Shown: positions 32,885-42,396 of the stretch, piece after piece | How the letters are laid out: each line of letters opens with the position of its first letter | Position numbering within the stretch: the first letter of the stretch is position 1 | Assembly (NCBI RefSeq): GCF_004337695.1 | Contig: NZ_SJXJ01000001.1 | Location: forward strand, 186,001-250,000 | DNA: 64,000 nt | Direction: 5' to 3' | Origin: Tenacibaculum sp. M341 | GTDB taxonomy: Bacteria > Bacteroidota > Bacteroidia > Flavobacteriales > Flavobacteriaceae | Position numbers and translations under genes: made by a program | Notes under the pieces: generated by a model | The model's database searches: none | The model's input: the letters and a program-made list of their open reading frames with translations, nothing else | Told to the model about the DNA's origin: nothing

Positions 32885-35800
32885 ATGAAAAAAAGAATTT
32901 TAGGACTTGACCTAGGTACCACTTCTATAGGTTGGGCTTTGGTAGAAGAATCAGAAAAGGAAACATCTAAAATTATAAAATTAGGTGTTAGAGTGAATCC
33001 TTTAACTACAGATGAAAAGACCGATTTTGAAAAAGGTAGACCTTTGTCTACAAATGCAGATAGAACCTTAAAACGAAGTGCCAGAAGAAATCTACAACGG
33101 TTTAAATTAAGACGTGCAAATTTAATAGCTATTTTAAAAAAGCACACCATTATTACTAATGATAGTATACTAGCTGAAACGGGAAAAAATACTACGCATG
33201 AAACTTTACAGATAAGAGCAAAAGCTGCTAAACAACAAATAACCTTAGAAGAGTTAGCTAGAGTTTTATTAGCTATTAATAAAAAAAGAGGTTACAAAAG
33301 TAGCAGAAAAACAAAGGGAGAAGAAAATGAAGGTGTGGCTATAGATGGTATGGCAATAGCAAAAACACTCTACGAAAACAACCTAACACCAGGTAAATAT
33401 GTATATGAACAGCTAAAAAAAGGTAAAAAGTATGTGCCCGATTTTTACAGATCTGATTTAGAAAAAGAATTTGCTAAAGTGTGGCAATACCAGCAACAAT
33501 TTTATCCATCTGTTTTAGATGATGAATTGTTAAATGCCCTAAAAGATCAAGGGCAACAAAATAGTAGGAAGCGTTTTTTAGCGATTAAAGGCATTTACAC
33601 CGCAGAAAATAAAGGAAAAAGAGAAGAAAAAAAATTGCAACATTATACTTGGCGATCTAAAGCTATTGAACAACAATTAGCCATTGAAGAAGTAGCGTAC
33701 GTTTTAGTAGAAATTAATAATAACTTACATAAATCGAGTGGTTATTTAGGTGCCATTTCTGATAGAAGTAAAGCGCTTTATTTTAATAAAATTACTGTTG
33801 GAGAATATTTGTGGCAGCAAATTATTAAGAATTCGCATGTATCATTAAAAAAACAAGTATTTTACAGGCAAGATTATTTAGATGAGTTTGAACAAATATG
33901 GGAAACACAAGCCAAATATTACAGCGAGTTAACTCCAGAGCTTAAAGGGGAAATAAGAGATGTCGTTATTTTTTATCAAAGAAAGTTAAAGTCTCAAAAA
34001 GGACAAATCAGTTTTTGCCAATTTGAGAGTAGGGAACAACGCTATGTTGATACCAAAACAAACAAAGAAAAAACTAGAATTGTAGGAAGAAAAGTAGCTG
34101 CAAAATCATCTCCTTTATTTCAAGAATTTAAAGTTTGGCAATATGTAAATAATGTAAAATGTATTTTAAAAGAAACTGAGGAAGCTTTTGTGTTAAAAGA
34201 AGAAGATAAAACGTTGTTATTTGAAACCTTAAATATTAAAGGGAACCTTAAAGAAAGTGAGGTTTTAAAAGTTTTAGGTTTAAAGGCAAAAGATTGGAAA
34301 ACAAATTACCCAGAAGGTTTAGAAGGTAATACAACTAATAAAGCCTTGTATGCTGTATACGAACAAATAGCTATTAACGAAGGTTATGGGCATGATTGGA
34401 ATAAAAAAACAGCCAAACAAATTAAAGATGAGCTGCATGTTGTGTTTTGTGAATTACAAATTGATACTAGTATTTTAAATTTTAATGCTACTAAAGAAGG
34501 TGAAGATTTTGACAAACAGCCTGCTTATGAATTATGGCATTTATTGCATGCAACAGAAGATGATGATACTGTAAGTAAAGAAGATGCTGTACTATATGGT
34601 AACGCTTCGGTTACTTTAAAGAAAAAATTAGTAGAAAAGTTTGGTTTTTCTGTATTACATGCAAAATTATTAGCAACGGTTACTTTGCCTAATGATTATG
34701 GAAATTTATCAACCAAAGCTATTCGTAAAATTATACCTTATTTAAAAACAGGAAGTGTTTTTTCTGACGCTTGTAAATTGGCAAAATACAATCATTCTAA
34801 TAGTGAAACTAAAGAAGCTAAAGAATTAAAAACTTTAGCCAAACAGTTAACATTATTGCCTAAAAATAGTTTACGAAACCCTGTGGTTGAAAAGATTTTA
34901 AATCAAATGATAAATCTTGTAAATCAAATTATAACCACTTATGGTACTATTGATGAGGTTAGAATAGAGCTTGCAAGAGAATTGAAAAAGAGTGCCAAAG
35001 AACGTGAGCTAATGACTAAGGGAATTAATGAGGCTACGAGAAGAAATGATAGTATAAAAGCATTGTTAAGTAAAGATTTTAAAATACCTAATCCTACAAA
35101 GAATGATGTAATACGATATCGTTTATGGCAAGAATTGGCTGCAAATGGTTACAAAGATGTATTTACCAATAAAAAAATAGCAAAAGAAGCTTTGTTTAGT
35201 AAAGAGATAGAAATAGAACACATTATACCTAAAGCATTGGTGTTTGACGATTCTTTTTCTAATAAAACATTAGCTTTTAGTGCAATAAACAAACAAAAAT
35301 CTAACAGAACTGCTTTAGATTTTATTACTAATGATTTTAATAATGAGTTGCCATTGTACAAAGCAAGAGTAGATGGTTTGTATGATAAAGGTAAAGGAGC
35401 TTTTTCTAAAGCTAAAAGAAATAAATTACTACTAGCGCAGCAAGAGTTGTCTGATGGTTTTATTGAACGAGACTTACGAAATAGCCAGTATATTGCAAAA
35501 AAAGCGAAAGAAATTTTAGGTAATGTAGTAAAAGATGTGGTGAGTACTACCGGAAGTATTACAGATACTTTACGTTTAGATTGGGGCTTGGTAAATATGA
35601 TGAAAGAATTAAACTTACCTAAATATAAAGCCTTAGGTTTAACTGTAGAAGAAGAGCGACTGAATGTAGGTACAGGAAAGTTAAAAAAGGTAGAAGTTAT
35701 TAAAGATTGGACCAAGCGTAATGACCATAGGCACCATGCAATGGATGCATTAACGGTTGCTTTTACTACCCGAAAGCATGTACAGTATTTTAATTTTTTA

Positions 35801-37012
35801 AATGCTAGAAAAAATGAACAACATAGGTTTTACGCAGAGATTATTGGTATAGAAAAGAAAATTAAAAAAGGACAAAAATTTATAGCACCAATACCTAATT
35901 TTAGAAGTGAGGCTCAAAAACACATACAAAATGTGTTAGTTTCCTTTAAAAATAAAAATAAAGTAGTTACCAAAAACAGTAATATTTACAAAACAAGTAA
36001 AGGGCTACAACAAAAAGTACAGTTAACACCAAGAGGGCAACTACATAACGAAACTATTTATGGTAAAGCCAAACGTTTAATGAGTACTCCTACTAAATTA
36101 GGGAAAAACTTTACAATTGCGAAAGCAAATTTAATAGCCAATAAGCATCAAAAAGAGTTGATTTTGGCACATTTAAAACAATTTAATAACAATGCTGTAG
36201 AAGCTTTTAATACTAAAACGTTAAAAAAGCATCCTATTACTTTTAAAAATGAACCTTTAAAAGAAGTGTATTGTTATGAAATAATTTATACCATTAGAAA
36301 ACCTGTTTCACCAGATTTGAAAATAGAGAAAGTGATAGATGGTAAAGTGAAACAAATTCTTGAAGAAAGGTTGAAGGCGTATAATGGAGATAAGAAAAAA
36401 GCTTTTTCAAATTTAGAAACCAATCCTATTTGGTTGCATAAAGAAAAAGGTATTGCCATTAAAAGAGTTACTATTACAGGAGTATCTAACGCTGTATCAT
36501 TACATAACAAGAAAAATCACTTAGGTAAAGAAATATTGTTAAATGAGGTTTCAATACCTACTAGTTATGTAAGTACAAGTAATAACCATCATATAGCTAT
36601 TTACAAAGATGATAAAGGAGTTTTACAAGAGAGCGTGGTATCGTTTTTTGAAGCAGTAACTAGGGCAAACCAAGGATTACCAATAGTAGATAGGGGCTTT
36701 AATGAGCAATTAGGATGGGAGTTTTTGTTTAGTATAAAACAGAATGAAATGTTTTTAATACCAGATACAGCTATTTTATTAGAAAATATTGATTTATTAA
36801 ATGATAAAAATGCAACATTGTTAAGTAATTATTTGTTTAGGGTACAGAAAACATCTTCTAAAGATTATTGGTTTAGACATCATTTAGAAACAACTGTAAC
36901 AAATAATATAGATTTTACCTATAGAAGAATTACCTCCCCAAAAAACTTGAAAAATATTATAAAAGTAAGATTAAATCATTTAGGAAATATAGTAACAGTA
37001 GGAGAGTACTAA
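32885..37012 (+). CDS. cas9: CRISPR-associated endonuclease Cas9 (type II-C)
   Basis: 1375 residues, intact. It cuts DNA matching a crRNA when guided by crRNA:tracrRNA. RuvC-I has D9 (GLDLGTTSIGWAL), then an arginine-rich bridge helix (about 60-80), a helical recognition lobe, RuvC-II with E695 (VRIELAREL), HNH with E778-H779 (EIEHIIPKAL), and RuvC-III with H950-H951 and D954 (HHAMDALT). All nuclease residues are present. The C-terminal 400 residues hold the PAM-interacting region. Length and the 45-nt repeat fit Bacteroidota II-C. No cas1, cas2, cas4 or csn2 follows; a terminator is at 37024-37050. Confidence 0.97.
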   Translation: MKKRILGLDLGTTSIGWALVEESEKETSKIIKLGVRVNPLTTDEKTDFEKGRPLSTNADRTLKRSARRNLQRFKLRRANLIAILKKHTIITNDSILAETGKNTTHETLQIRAKAAKQQITLEELARVLLAINKKRGYKSSRKTKGEENEGVAIDGMAIAKTLYENNLTPGKYVYEQLKKGKKYVPDFYRSDLEKEFAKVWQYQQQFYPSVLDDELLNALKDQGQQNSRKRFLAIKGIYTAENKGKREEKKLQHYTWRSKAIEQQLAIEEVAYVLVEINNNLHKSSGYLGAISDRSKALYFNKITVGEYLWQQIIKNSHVSLKKQVFYRQDYLDEFEQIWETQAKYYSELTPELKGEIRDVVIFYQRKLKSQKGQISFCQFESREQRYVDTKTNKEKTRIVGRKVAAKSSPLFQEFKVWQYVNNVKCILKETEEAFVLKEEDKTLLFETLNIKGNLKESEVLKVLGLKAKDWKTNYPEGLEGNTTNKALYAVYEQIAINEGYGHDWNKKTAKQIKDELHVVFCELQIDTSILNFNATKEGEDFDKQPAYELWHLLHATEDDDTVSKEDAVLYGNASVTLKKKLVEKFGFSVLHAKLLATVTLPNDYGNLSTKAIRKIIPYLKTGSVFSDACKLAKYNHSNSETKEAKELKTLAKQLTLLPKNSLRNPVVEKILNQMINLVNQIITTYGTIDEVRIELARELKKSAKERELMTKGINEATRRNDSIKALLSKDFKIPNPTKNDVIRYRLWQELAANGYKDVFTNKKIAKEALFSKEIEIEHIIPKALVFDDSFSNKTLAFSAINKQKSNRTALDFITNDFNNELPLYKARVDGLYDKGKGAFSKAKRNKLLLAQQELSDGFIERDLRNSQYIAKKAKEILGNVVKDVVSTTGSITDTLRLDWGLVNMMKELNLPKYKALGLTVEEERLNVGTGKLKKVEVIKDWTKRNDHRHHAMDALTVAFTTRKHVQYFNFLNARKNEQHRFYAEIIGIEKKIKKGQKFIAPIPNFRSEAQKHIQNVLVSFKNKNKVVTKNSNIYKTSKGLQQKVQLTPRGQLHNETIYGKAKRLMSTPTKLGKNFTIAKANLIANKHQKELILAHLKQFNNNAVEAFNTKTLKKHPITFKNEPLKEVYCYEIIYTIRKPVSPDLKIEKVIDGKVKQILEERLKAYNGDKKKAFSNLETNPIWLHKEKGIAIKRVTITGVSNAVSLHNKKNHLGKEILLNEVSIPTSYVSTSNNHHIAIYKDDKGVLQESVVSFFEAVTRANQGLPIVDRGFNEQLGWEFLFSIKQNEMFLIPDTAILLENIDLLNDKNATLLSNYLFRVQKTSSKDYWFRHHLETTVTNNIDFTYRRITSPKNLKNIIKVRLNHLGNIVTVGEY

Positions 37013-37023
37013 ACCTTATTTAA

Positions 37024-37050
37024 AAGTTCACATTTTATGTGGACTTTTTT
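37024..37050 (+). terminator. Terminator of cas9
   Basis: AAGTTCACAT pairs with ATGTGGACTT (one G-U) around three bases, followed by TTTT. It starts 12 bp after the stop codon. Confidence 0.75.
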
Positions 37051-37240
37051 ATTAATCAAACTCTAAGTACTTAAAAAACTCAAAAAGGCACCTCTAAGTG
37101 TTAGTTTGAGTGGAGTTGAGATCATGTTTTATGTACGTTTTTATAAAAAGTAACTTTTAGACGTATTCAGTAAGTTTTTTTTGATTAAAAAGCCAGTTCA
37201 GCAACTTGAATTGTTCTAATTTTTAAATTCTATAAAACTT

Positions 37241-37267
37241 AAAACCTCCAGTAAATATGGAGGTTTT
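37241..37267. terminator. Bidirectional hairpin between cas9 and the CRISPR array
   Basis: AAAACCTCCA pairs perfectly with TGGAGGTTTT around seven bases. On the minus strand it would end the crRNA transcript just beyond the last repeat. Confidence 0.7.
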
Positions 37268-37278
37268 ATAAGATTTAC

Positions 37279-38186
37279 CTTGTGAATGCTCACTAAAGAT
37301 ACAATTTGAAATCAATTCACAACAAACTTGTATATTCATTTATTTTTATAGTTCTTGTGAATGCTCACTAAAGATACAATTTGAAATCAATTCACAACGT
37401 GTGGTCGATGTATGAAATGTAAAGCAAACTTGTGAATGCTCACTAAAGATACAATTTGAAATCAATTCACAACCAAGTTTCAATTCTTTTGAATTTCTTA
37501 TCTCTTGTGAATGCTCACTAAAGATACAATTCTGAAAGCGCCTTTAGCGCTTCATGAACACTTAAATGTAAAATAACAAATAAGTGAATAAATCAATTCA
37601 CAACTAGAGTCAAACAGATTGTTTGTTCGTTATCTTGTGAATGCTCACTAAAGATATAATTTGAAATCAATTCACAACAGCTTCCTACTCAAATATCATG
37701 AAGCATGGCTTGTGAATGCTCACTAAAGATACAATTTGAAATCAATTCACAACTCAATTCTAAGTTTACTTTCTTTAGATAAACTTGTGAATGCTCACTA
37801 AAGATACAATTTGAAATCAATTCACAACACCTTACCTGCAATACTGTTTGAATCATTACTTGTGAATGCTCACTAAAGATACAATTTGAAATCAATTCAC
37901 AACATCTGTATAAAATAGCACATAATGGTCAGGCTTGTGAATGCTCACTAAAGATACAATTTGAAATCAATTCACAACTCAATTCTAAGTTTACTTTCTT
38001 TAGATAAACTTGTGAATGCTCACTAAAGATACAATTTGAAATCAATTCACAACTCAATTCTAAGTTTACTTTCTTTAGATAAACTTGTGAATGCTCACTA
38101 AAGATACAATTTGAAATCAATTCACAACTGCTATAAGTATTGATAACTTTGTTCGTGCCTTGTGAATGCTCACTAAAGATACAATT
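37279..38186 (-). CRISPR. Type II-C array: 45-nt repeats, 11 spacers
   Basis: Repeats begin at 37279, 37354, 37429, 37504 (split), 37634, 37709, 37784, 37859, 37934, 38009, 38084 and 38159 (truncated). Spacers are 30 nt, except one of 29. The crRNA-sense repeat begins GTTGTGAATTGATTTCAAAT and ends GCATTCACAAG; its ends are inverted repeats (TTGTGAAT / ATTCACAA). The tracrRNA anti-repeat fixes crRNA sense as the minus strand. Spacers at 37754, 37979 and 38054 are identical, so nine are distinct. The fourth repeat is interrupted by 56 extra bases like the array's right flank. The repeat at 37634 has one substitution. Confidence 0.97.
37532..37589. repeat. Copy of the array flank inside the fourth repeat
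   Basis: After the first 28 bases of the repeat, this segment (GAAAGCGCCTTTAGCGCTTC..ATGTAAAATAACAAA) matches 38187-38245 to the right of the array, then the last 15 bases of the repeat resume. Both copies can form a hairpin (AAGCGC/GCGCTT here, AGCGT/GCGCT outside). Confidence 0.85.
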
Positions 38187-38290
38187 TTGAAAGCGTCTTC
38201 AGCGCTAAATGAACATTTACATGTAAAATAACAAAAAAACAAGTGATTATACAATAACAAACAATGATTAGTAACTTACCACTTTTTAGA
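38187..38290 (-). promoter_or_regulatory. Right flank of the array, upstream of it in crRNA sense
   Basis: AT-rich, about 100 bp, with the AGCGT/GCGCT hairpin at 38192-38206 next to the truncated repeat. On the minus strand a TATAAT-like sequence lies near 38250. I call it leader or trailer only tentatively because the adjoining repeat is the degenerate one. Confidence 0.45.
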
Positions 38291-38300
38291 AACTACTATT

Positions 38301-38537
38301 ATGAATTACTTCACCATTATAGGTTGGTTAGGCGTGTTACTTTTTGTGGTATCGTATTTATTACTGAGTTTAGGTAAATTAAAAGCAGAAAAACCTACTT
38401 ACCATTGGTTAAACTTTTTAGGCGCTTTGTGTTTGGTTATTAATGCTGTGGCTATAAAAGACAATCCTACCATTGTAGTAAATACCATTTGGGGATTGAT
38501 AGCCATTTTTACAGTGTTTAAAAATTTAAGAGTATAA
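38301..38537 (+). CDS. CBU_0592-like small membrane protein
   Basis: 78 residues, three membrane helices (about 3-22, 36-52, 56-73) with 'GWLGVLLFVVSYLLLSLGKL' and 'YHWLNFLGALCLVINAVA', the pattern of the CBU_0592 domain. Function is unknown. It starts 11 bp after the end of the array flank and is convergent with the TetR gene, with only eight bases between stops. Its promoter must lie inside or next to the array flank. Confidence 0.78.
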   Translation: MNYFTIIGWLGVLLFVVSYLLLSLGKLKAEKPTYHWLNFLGALCLVINAVAIKDNPTIVVNTIWGLIAIFTVFKNLRV

Positions 38538-38545
38538 CTAAAAGG

Positions 38546-39145
38546 TTAAGAAAAATGAAACAGACTTAACACATGTTTAATATATATACTTGATTGTTGT
38601 TGGTAAGAGGTTTCATTACGCATTTGAGTACCTAAATAAAAATAACCACCATCAATCATAGCAAAAATAATTTCATTAAGCTCTTCAATATTAGGATTTT
38701 TGATTATGTTGTGCTCCTTAGCACTTAGTAGTTTAGATTTTAAAACCTTTCTTAAAGAAGCACCAAAACTTCTAAAACTATCATTTACTTTTTCATTTCT
38801 ATAAATTAAAGCATACAAACTATAAAAAACTCCGTCATCTATATAGTTATTCCATTCTCTAGAAAACAACTTTTCAATAAACTGGTGTAGGGCTTCTTTA
38901 GAGGTAATTTCATTAGGAGTATTATTGTTCATAAAGTTAATATACTCTTCTAAAATATAGGTGTTTAAAGCTTCAAGTATATGCTCTTTACTGTCAAAAT
39001 AATGTAGTACTAAGCCCTTACTAATCTCCATATGATTGGCTAAATTGGCAATAGATACGTTTTCTAAACCAATGTTTTTAGATACTTCGTAAAAGGCAAT
39101 TACAATCTCTTTTTGTCGTTGACCTGTCAAATTTTTTCTACCCAT
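38546..39145 (-). CDS. TetR family transcription repressor
   Basis: About 199 residues. N-terminal TetR helix-turn-helix at about 8-55, with 'NVSIANLANHMEISKGLVLHYFDSKEHIL'. The C-terminal ligand-binding domain is divergent as usual, so the inducer is unknown. The ATG at 39145 is chosen because the longer frame begins with a TTG that belongs to the -7 box TATATTTG (39152-39159). It is divergent from susC; the palindrome at 39242-39259 in the shared region is its probable operator. Confidence 0.92.
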   Translation of the reverse strand: MGRKNLTGQRQKEIVIAFYEVSKNIGLENVSIANLANHMEISKGLVLHYFDSKEHILEALNTYILEEYINFMNNNTPNEITSKEALHQFIEKLFSREWNNYIDDGVFYSLYALIYRNEKVNDSFRSFGASLRKVLKSKLLSAKEHNIIKNPNIEELNEIIFAMIDGGYFYLGTQMRNETSYQQQSSIYIKHVLSLFHFS

Positions 39146-39151
39146 AGTGCG

Positions 39152-39159
39152 CAAATATA
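39152..39159 (-). promoter_or_regulatory. -7 box (TATATTTG) of the TetR gene
   Basis: Exact TAnnTTTG on the minus strand, six bases before the ATG at 39145, so a nearly leaderless transcript is likely. Confidence 0.55.
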
Positions 39160-39241
39160 TGCTTATAATCTAATCATTTTTTAGTTAACATTTAGTTTAA
39201 ACAACAAGCTATTTGCTTAACTCTATCGTAACTATTTTTTA

Positions 39242-39268
39242 ATTGAACGATCGTTCAATCTATTTTTG
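39242..39268. promoter_or_regulatory. TetR operator and susC promoter
   Basis: Perfect 18-bp palindrome ATTGAACGATCGTTCAAT (39242-39259), typical in size and symmetry for TetR operators, followed at 39261-39268 by the -7 box TATTTTTG of susC. A bound repressor would cover the space between the -33 and -7 elements. Confidence 0.75.
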
Positions 39269-39333
39269 GGTTTCTATAATTTTATCCCATCAAATAGGAA
39301 CATAAAAAATGAAAACAATTAATAATTTTTAAA

Positions 39334-42300
39334 ATGAGGGGACATTTAACAATTGTACTACTATTTTTTGCATCTATATTATATGCACAAGAAAATATAA
39401 AAGGTATTGTAACCGATGCTGCCTCTGGTGAACCTTTGCCAGGAGTAGGAGTAATGGTTAAAAATACTACGAATGGTACGGCTACAGATTTTAACGGGAA
39501 TTTTATGATAGCTGTAACTAAAGGAGATGTACTAAACTTTTCTTTTATAGGTTTTAAAACGCAAGAGATTACATACACCAATCAAACTTTTTTAAAAGTA
39601 GTATTAACAGAAGATAATACACAATTAGATGAGGTAATTGTAACTTCTTTAGGTATTAAAAAGGAAAAAAGAGCCTTAGGGTATGCGGCTACCGATTTAA
39701 AAGCCAATGAGCTAACACAAGTAAAAACTACAAATGTATTAAACTCGTTAGCGGGTAAAGTAGCAGGTTTACAAGTAACTGGGGCTAGTAATGGTGTGGC
39801 AAGTTCTGCACGTGTGGTTATTAGGGGAGAAAATTCGTTGAATTTAGATAGTAACGGACCTCTTTTTATTTTAGATGGTGTACCAGTAAACAATCGAATT
39901 TTTGGTGTTGGTGGAGGTACTACAGATCAGGCTGATTTGCCAACTGATTATGGAAATGGTATTTCTGAATTAAATTCAGATGATTTTGAATCGGTAACTA
40001 TTTTAAAAGGAGCAGCGGCTTCTGCACTTTACGGATCGAGAGCTTCTAATGGAGTAGTGGTAATCACTACTAAAACTGCAAAAAAAGATCAGGAAGGTAT
40101 TGGCGTAGCTATTTCTTCATCAACAATGTTTAGCAGTGCTTTGCGTTTACCAGAGTTACAAACTCAGTATGGTGGAGGCTGGGGAGGCGCTTATGCTTCT
40201 GATTTTGGAACTAATTTTGGACCTGCTTTAGATGGTAGTGTTATTCCACATGAATTGGCTTTAGGAGAACCTGTAACTAGACCTTTTATTAATAGATACG
40301 ATTTAAACGACTTTTTTAAACAAGGTGTAGGTTTAAACAATACAGTAACTCTTTCTGGAGCTAATGATAAAGGAGATTTTCTTTTTAGTTATGGAAATAC
40401 GTATAACGAAGGAATTGTGCCGAATACGAATTTAAAAGGAAATAGTTTTCGATTTAACGGAGGATACCAATTAACAGATAAATTAAAAGCTACTATTAGA
40501 ACGAATTATATTACCAGAGGTTCTGATAATTTAACGGTAGCAGGGTATGGTAACCAAGGTGTAATGTATACTTTGTTATGGAATTATATTAATACTGATT
40601 TAAATGAATTGAAGGATTATTGGAAGGTAGAAAACCAAGAGCAACGTAAATTGTTTTCTTGGGGAGATAATCCTTGGTTTATTGTAAATGAAAACATCAA
40701 TGCTTTTGATAAAACTAGATTTATAGGAAATGTAAATTTAACGTATCAGTTTAACGATCAATGGAGTTTATTGGGAAGAATTGGTATGGATCAGTCTAAC
40801 GATTTTAGATGGTCAAGAAGATCTATAGGAGCTACAAGAAATCCGAATGGAATGTACAGAGAGCAAAAAATTGATTTTTCAGAAATTAATGCTGATTTCT
40901 TATTGAGTTATACCAAAGATTTCAATGATTTTACAACAAAAACATCTGTAGGAGCTAACAGATTTGATCAGGAAATTACAGAAGGTTTTTTACAAGGAAA
41001 CGGATTGTCTATTCCAGGATTGTACAATGCACAAAATATTAATGTTACGCCAGTAATTAGAAATAATGTATTTAAGAAAAGAATTAATAGTGTGTACGGA
41101 TTTACAAATATTGGTTATAAAAACTATTTGTATTTAGATGTGTCTGTAAGAAACGATTGGTCTACTACTTTACCTAGCAATAATAATTCGTATTTCTATC
41201 CGGCTGCTTCTGTATCTTTTATACCGTCATCGGCTTTTACATTACCAGAAGCGATTGATTTTATGAAAGTACGTTTTAATATTGCCGCTGTAGGTGGAGA
41301 TACTGATCCTTATAATTTAGTAACGGCTTATGATTTTGGAACTTTAGGAGGAACTTTAACCAATCCTTCAGAATTATTAAATGCCAATTTAAAGCCAGAG
41401 AGAACAACTTCTACAGAAGTTGGTTTAGAGGCAATGTTTTTAAACAGACGCATTACTTTTGATGCTACTTACTATACATCAACCACAGAAGATCAAATTT
41501 TAAACGTAGGTATTTCTGGAGCTAATGGATTTGGATCTATTGTTACAAATGCTGGAGAAATTAAAAATTCTGGTATTGAATTAGCTTTAGGAGTAAAGCC
41601 TATTAAAACTGACGATATTGATTGGAGTATTAATGCGAACTTTACTAAGAATAAAAGTGAAGTAGTTTCTTTAATAGACAATTTAGATACGTTTATCATG
41701 GGACAAGGTCCGGATGGTGTTACTTTAGAAGCGAGACCAGGTGGACAAATGGGCGATATTTATGGAGAAAGCTACATTCGTAATGATGCTGGTGATATTA
41801 TTTATGAAAATGGATTGCCATTAACAGGAAATAGAAGAAAAGTTGGGAATTATAATCCTGATTGGATGCTAGGGCTGTCAACTAGTTTTAGTTATAAAGG
41901 GTTTAATCTTTCTGCACAGTTTGATATTAGAGAAGGTGGTGATATTTATTCATATACACATGCAATTGGTAGAGAGAGCGGAATTTTAGCAAACACGTTA
42001 TCTTCTAGAAACGGAATTATTGGAAATGGAGTGGTAAGTGACGGTGCTGGTGGTTTTGTTCCTAATACGCAAGAGGTAACTGCAGAAGATTGGGCATATG
42101 CTGTACCAAGAAGTAATGCAGAAGCTAATTTATTTGATGCTTCTTTTGTTAAGTTAAGACAGTTAAGTATTGGGTATTCTTTTAATGATTCGGTGTTAGA
42201 AAAATTACAGTTACAAGGATTGTCATTTAGCTTAGTAGGTTCTAATTTATTTTTATGGACAGATGTTCCAAATATCGATCCTGAAGCTCAAGGATTATTT

Positions 42301-42384
42301 GGAGGTACTTTATTACCTGGTTTTGAGGTAACACAATTGCCTTCTACAAGAAGTTATGGTTTTAAAATTAATATGAAACTTTAA
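39334..42384 (+). CDS. SusC/RagA-type TonB-linked outer membrane transporter
   Basis: 1016 residues: signal peptide (1-18), carboxypeptidase-like beta-sandwich (about 20-95, 'IKGIVTDAASGEPLPGVGVMVKNTTNGTATDFNGNF'), TonB box region 'LDEVIVTSLGIKKEKRALGYA', plug domain with 'VRIVIRGENSLNL'-type repeat and 'SVTILKGAAASALYGSRASNGVVVITTK' (about 205-240), then a 22-strand barrel ending in 'TRSYGFKINMKL'. It imports large ligands with its SusD partner encoded 12 bp downstream. No glycosidase, protease or sigma/anti-sigma pair is adjacent, so the ligand is unknown. Regulation by the divergent TetR is likely. Confidence 0.95.
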   Translation: MRGHLTIVLLFFASILYAQENIKGIVTDAASGEPLPGVGVMVKNTTNGTATDFNGNFMIAVTKGDVLNFSFIGFKTQEITYTNQTFLKVVLTEDNTQLDEVIVTSLGIKKEKRALGYAATDLKANELTQVKTTNVLNSLAGKVAGLQVTGASNGVASSARVVIRGENSLNLDSNGPLFILDGVPVNNRIFGVGGGTTDQADLPTDYGNGISELNSDDFESVTILKGAAASALYGSRASNGVVVITTKTAKKDQEGIGVAISSSTMFSSALRLPELQTQYGGGWGGAYASDFGTNFGPALDGSVIPHELALGEPVTRPFINRYDLNDFFKQGVGLNNTVTLSGANDKGDFLFSYGNTYNEGIVPNTNLKGNSFRFNGGYQLTDKLKATIRTNYITRGSDNLTVAGYGNQGVMYTLLWNYINTDLNELKDYWKVENQEQRKLFSWGDNPWFIVNENINAFDKTRFIGNVNLTYQFNDQWSLLGRIGMDQSNDFRWSRRSIGATRNPNGMYREQKIDFSEINADFLLSYTKDFNDFTTKTSVGANRFDQEITEGFLQGNGLSIPGLYNAQNINVTPVIRNNVFKKRINSVYGFTNIGYKNYLYLDVSVRNDWSTTLPSNNNSYFYPAASVSFIPSSAFTLPEAIDFMKVRFNIAAVGGDTDPYNLVTAYDFGTLGGTLTNPSELLNANLKPERTTSTEVGLEAMFLNRRITFDATYYTSTTEDQILNVGISGANGFGSIVTNAGEIKNSGIELALGVKPIKTDDIDWSINANFTKNKSEVVSLIDNLDTFIMGQGPDGVTLEARPGGQMGDIYGESYIRNDAGDIIYENGLPLTGNRRKVGNYNPDWMLGLSTSFSYKGFNLSAQFDIREGGDIYSYTHAIGRESGILANTLSSRNGIIGNGVVSDGAGGFVPNTQEVTAEDWAYAVPRSNAEANLFDASFVKLRQLSIGYSFNDSVLEKLQLQGLSFSLVGSNLFLWTDVPNIDPEAQGLFGGTLLPGFEVTQLPSTRSYGFKINMKL

Positions 42385-42396
42385 TCAATCACAAAC

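Noticed and set aside
35149-35715. Antisense open frame of 188 codons inside cas9
   Set aside because: It mirrors the cas9 coding sequence and lacks promoter, domain or independent composition.
37013-37278. Possible small adaptation gene or second anti-repeat between cas9 and the array
   Set aside because: The gap holds two terminators and no coding frame or repeat-like sequence of useful length.
37689-38120. Minus-strand open frames inside the CRISPR array
   Set aside because: They are translated repeats and spacers of regular 75-bp period, not genes.
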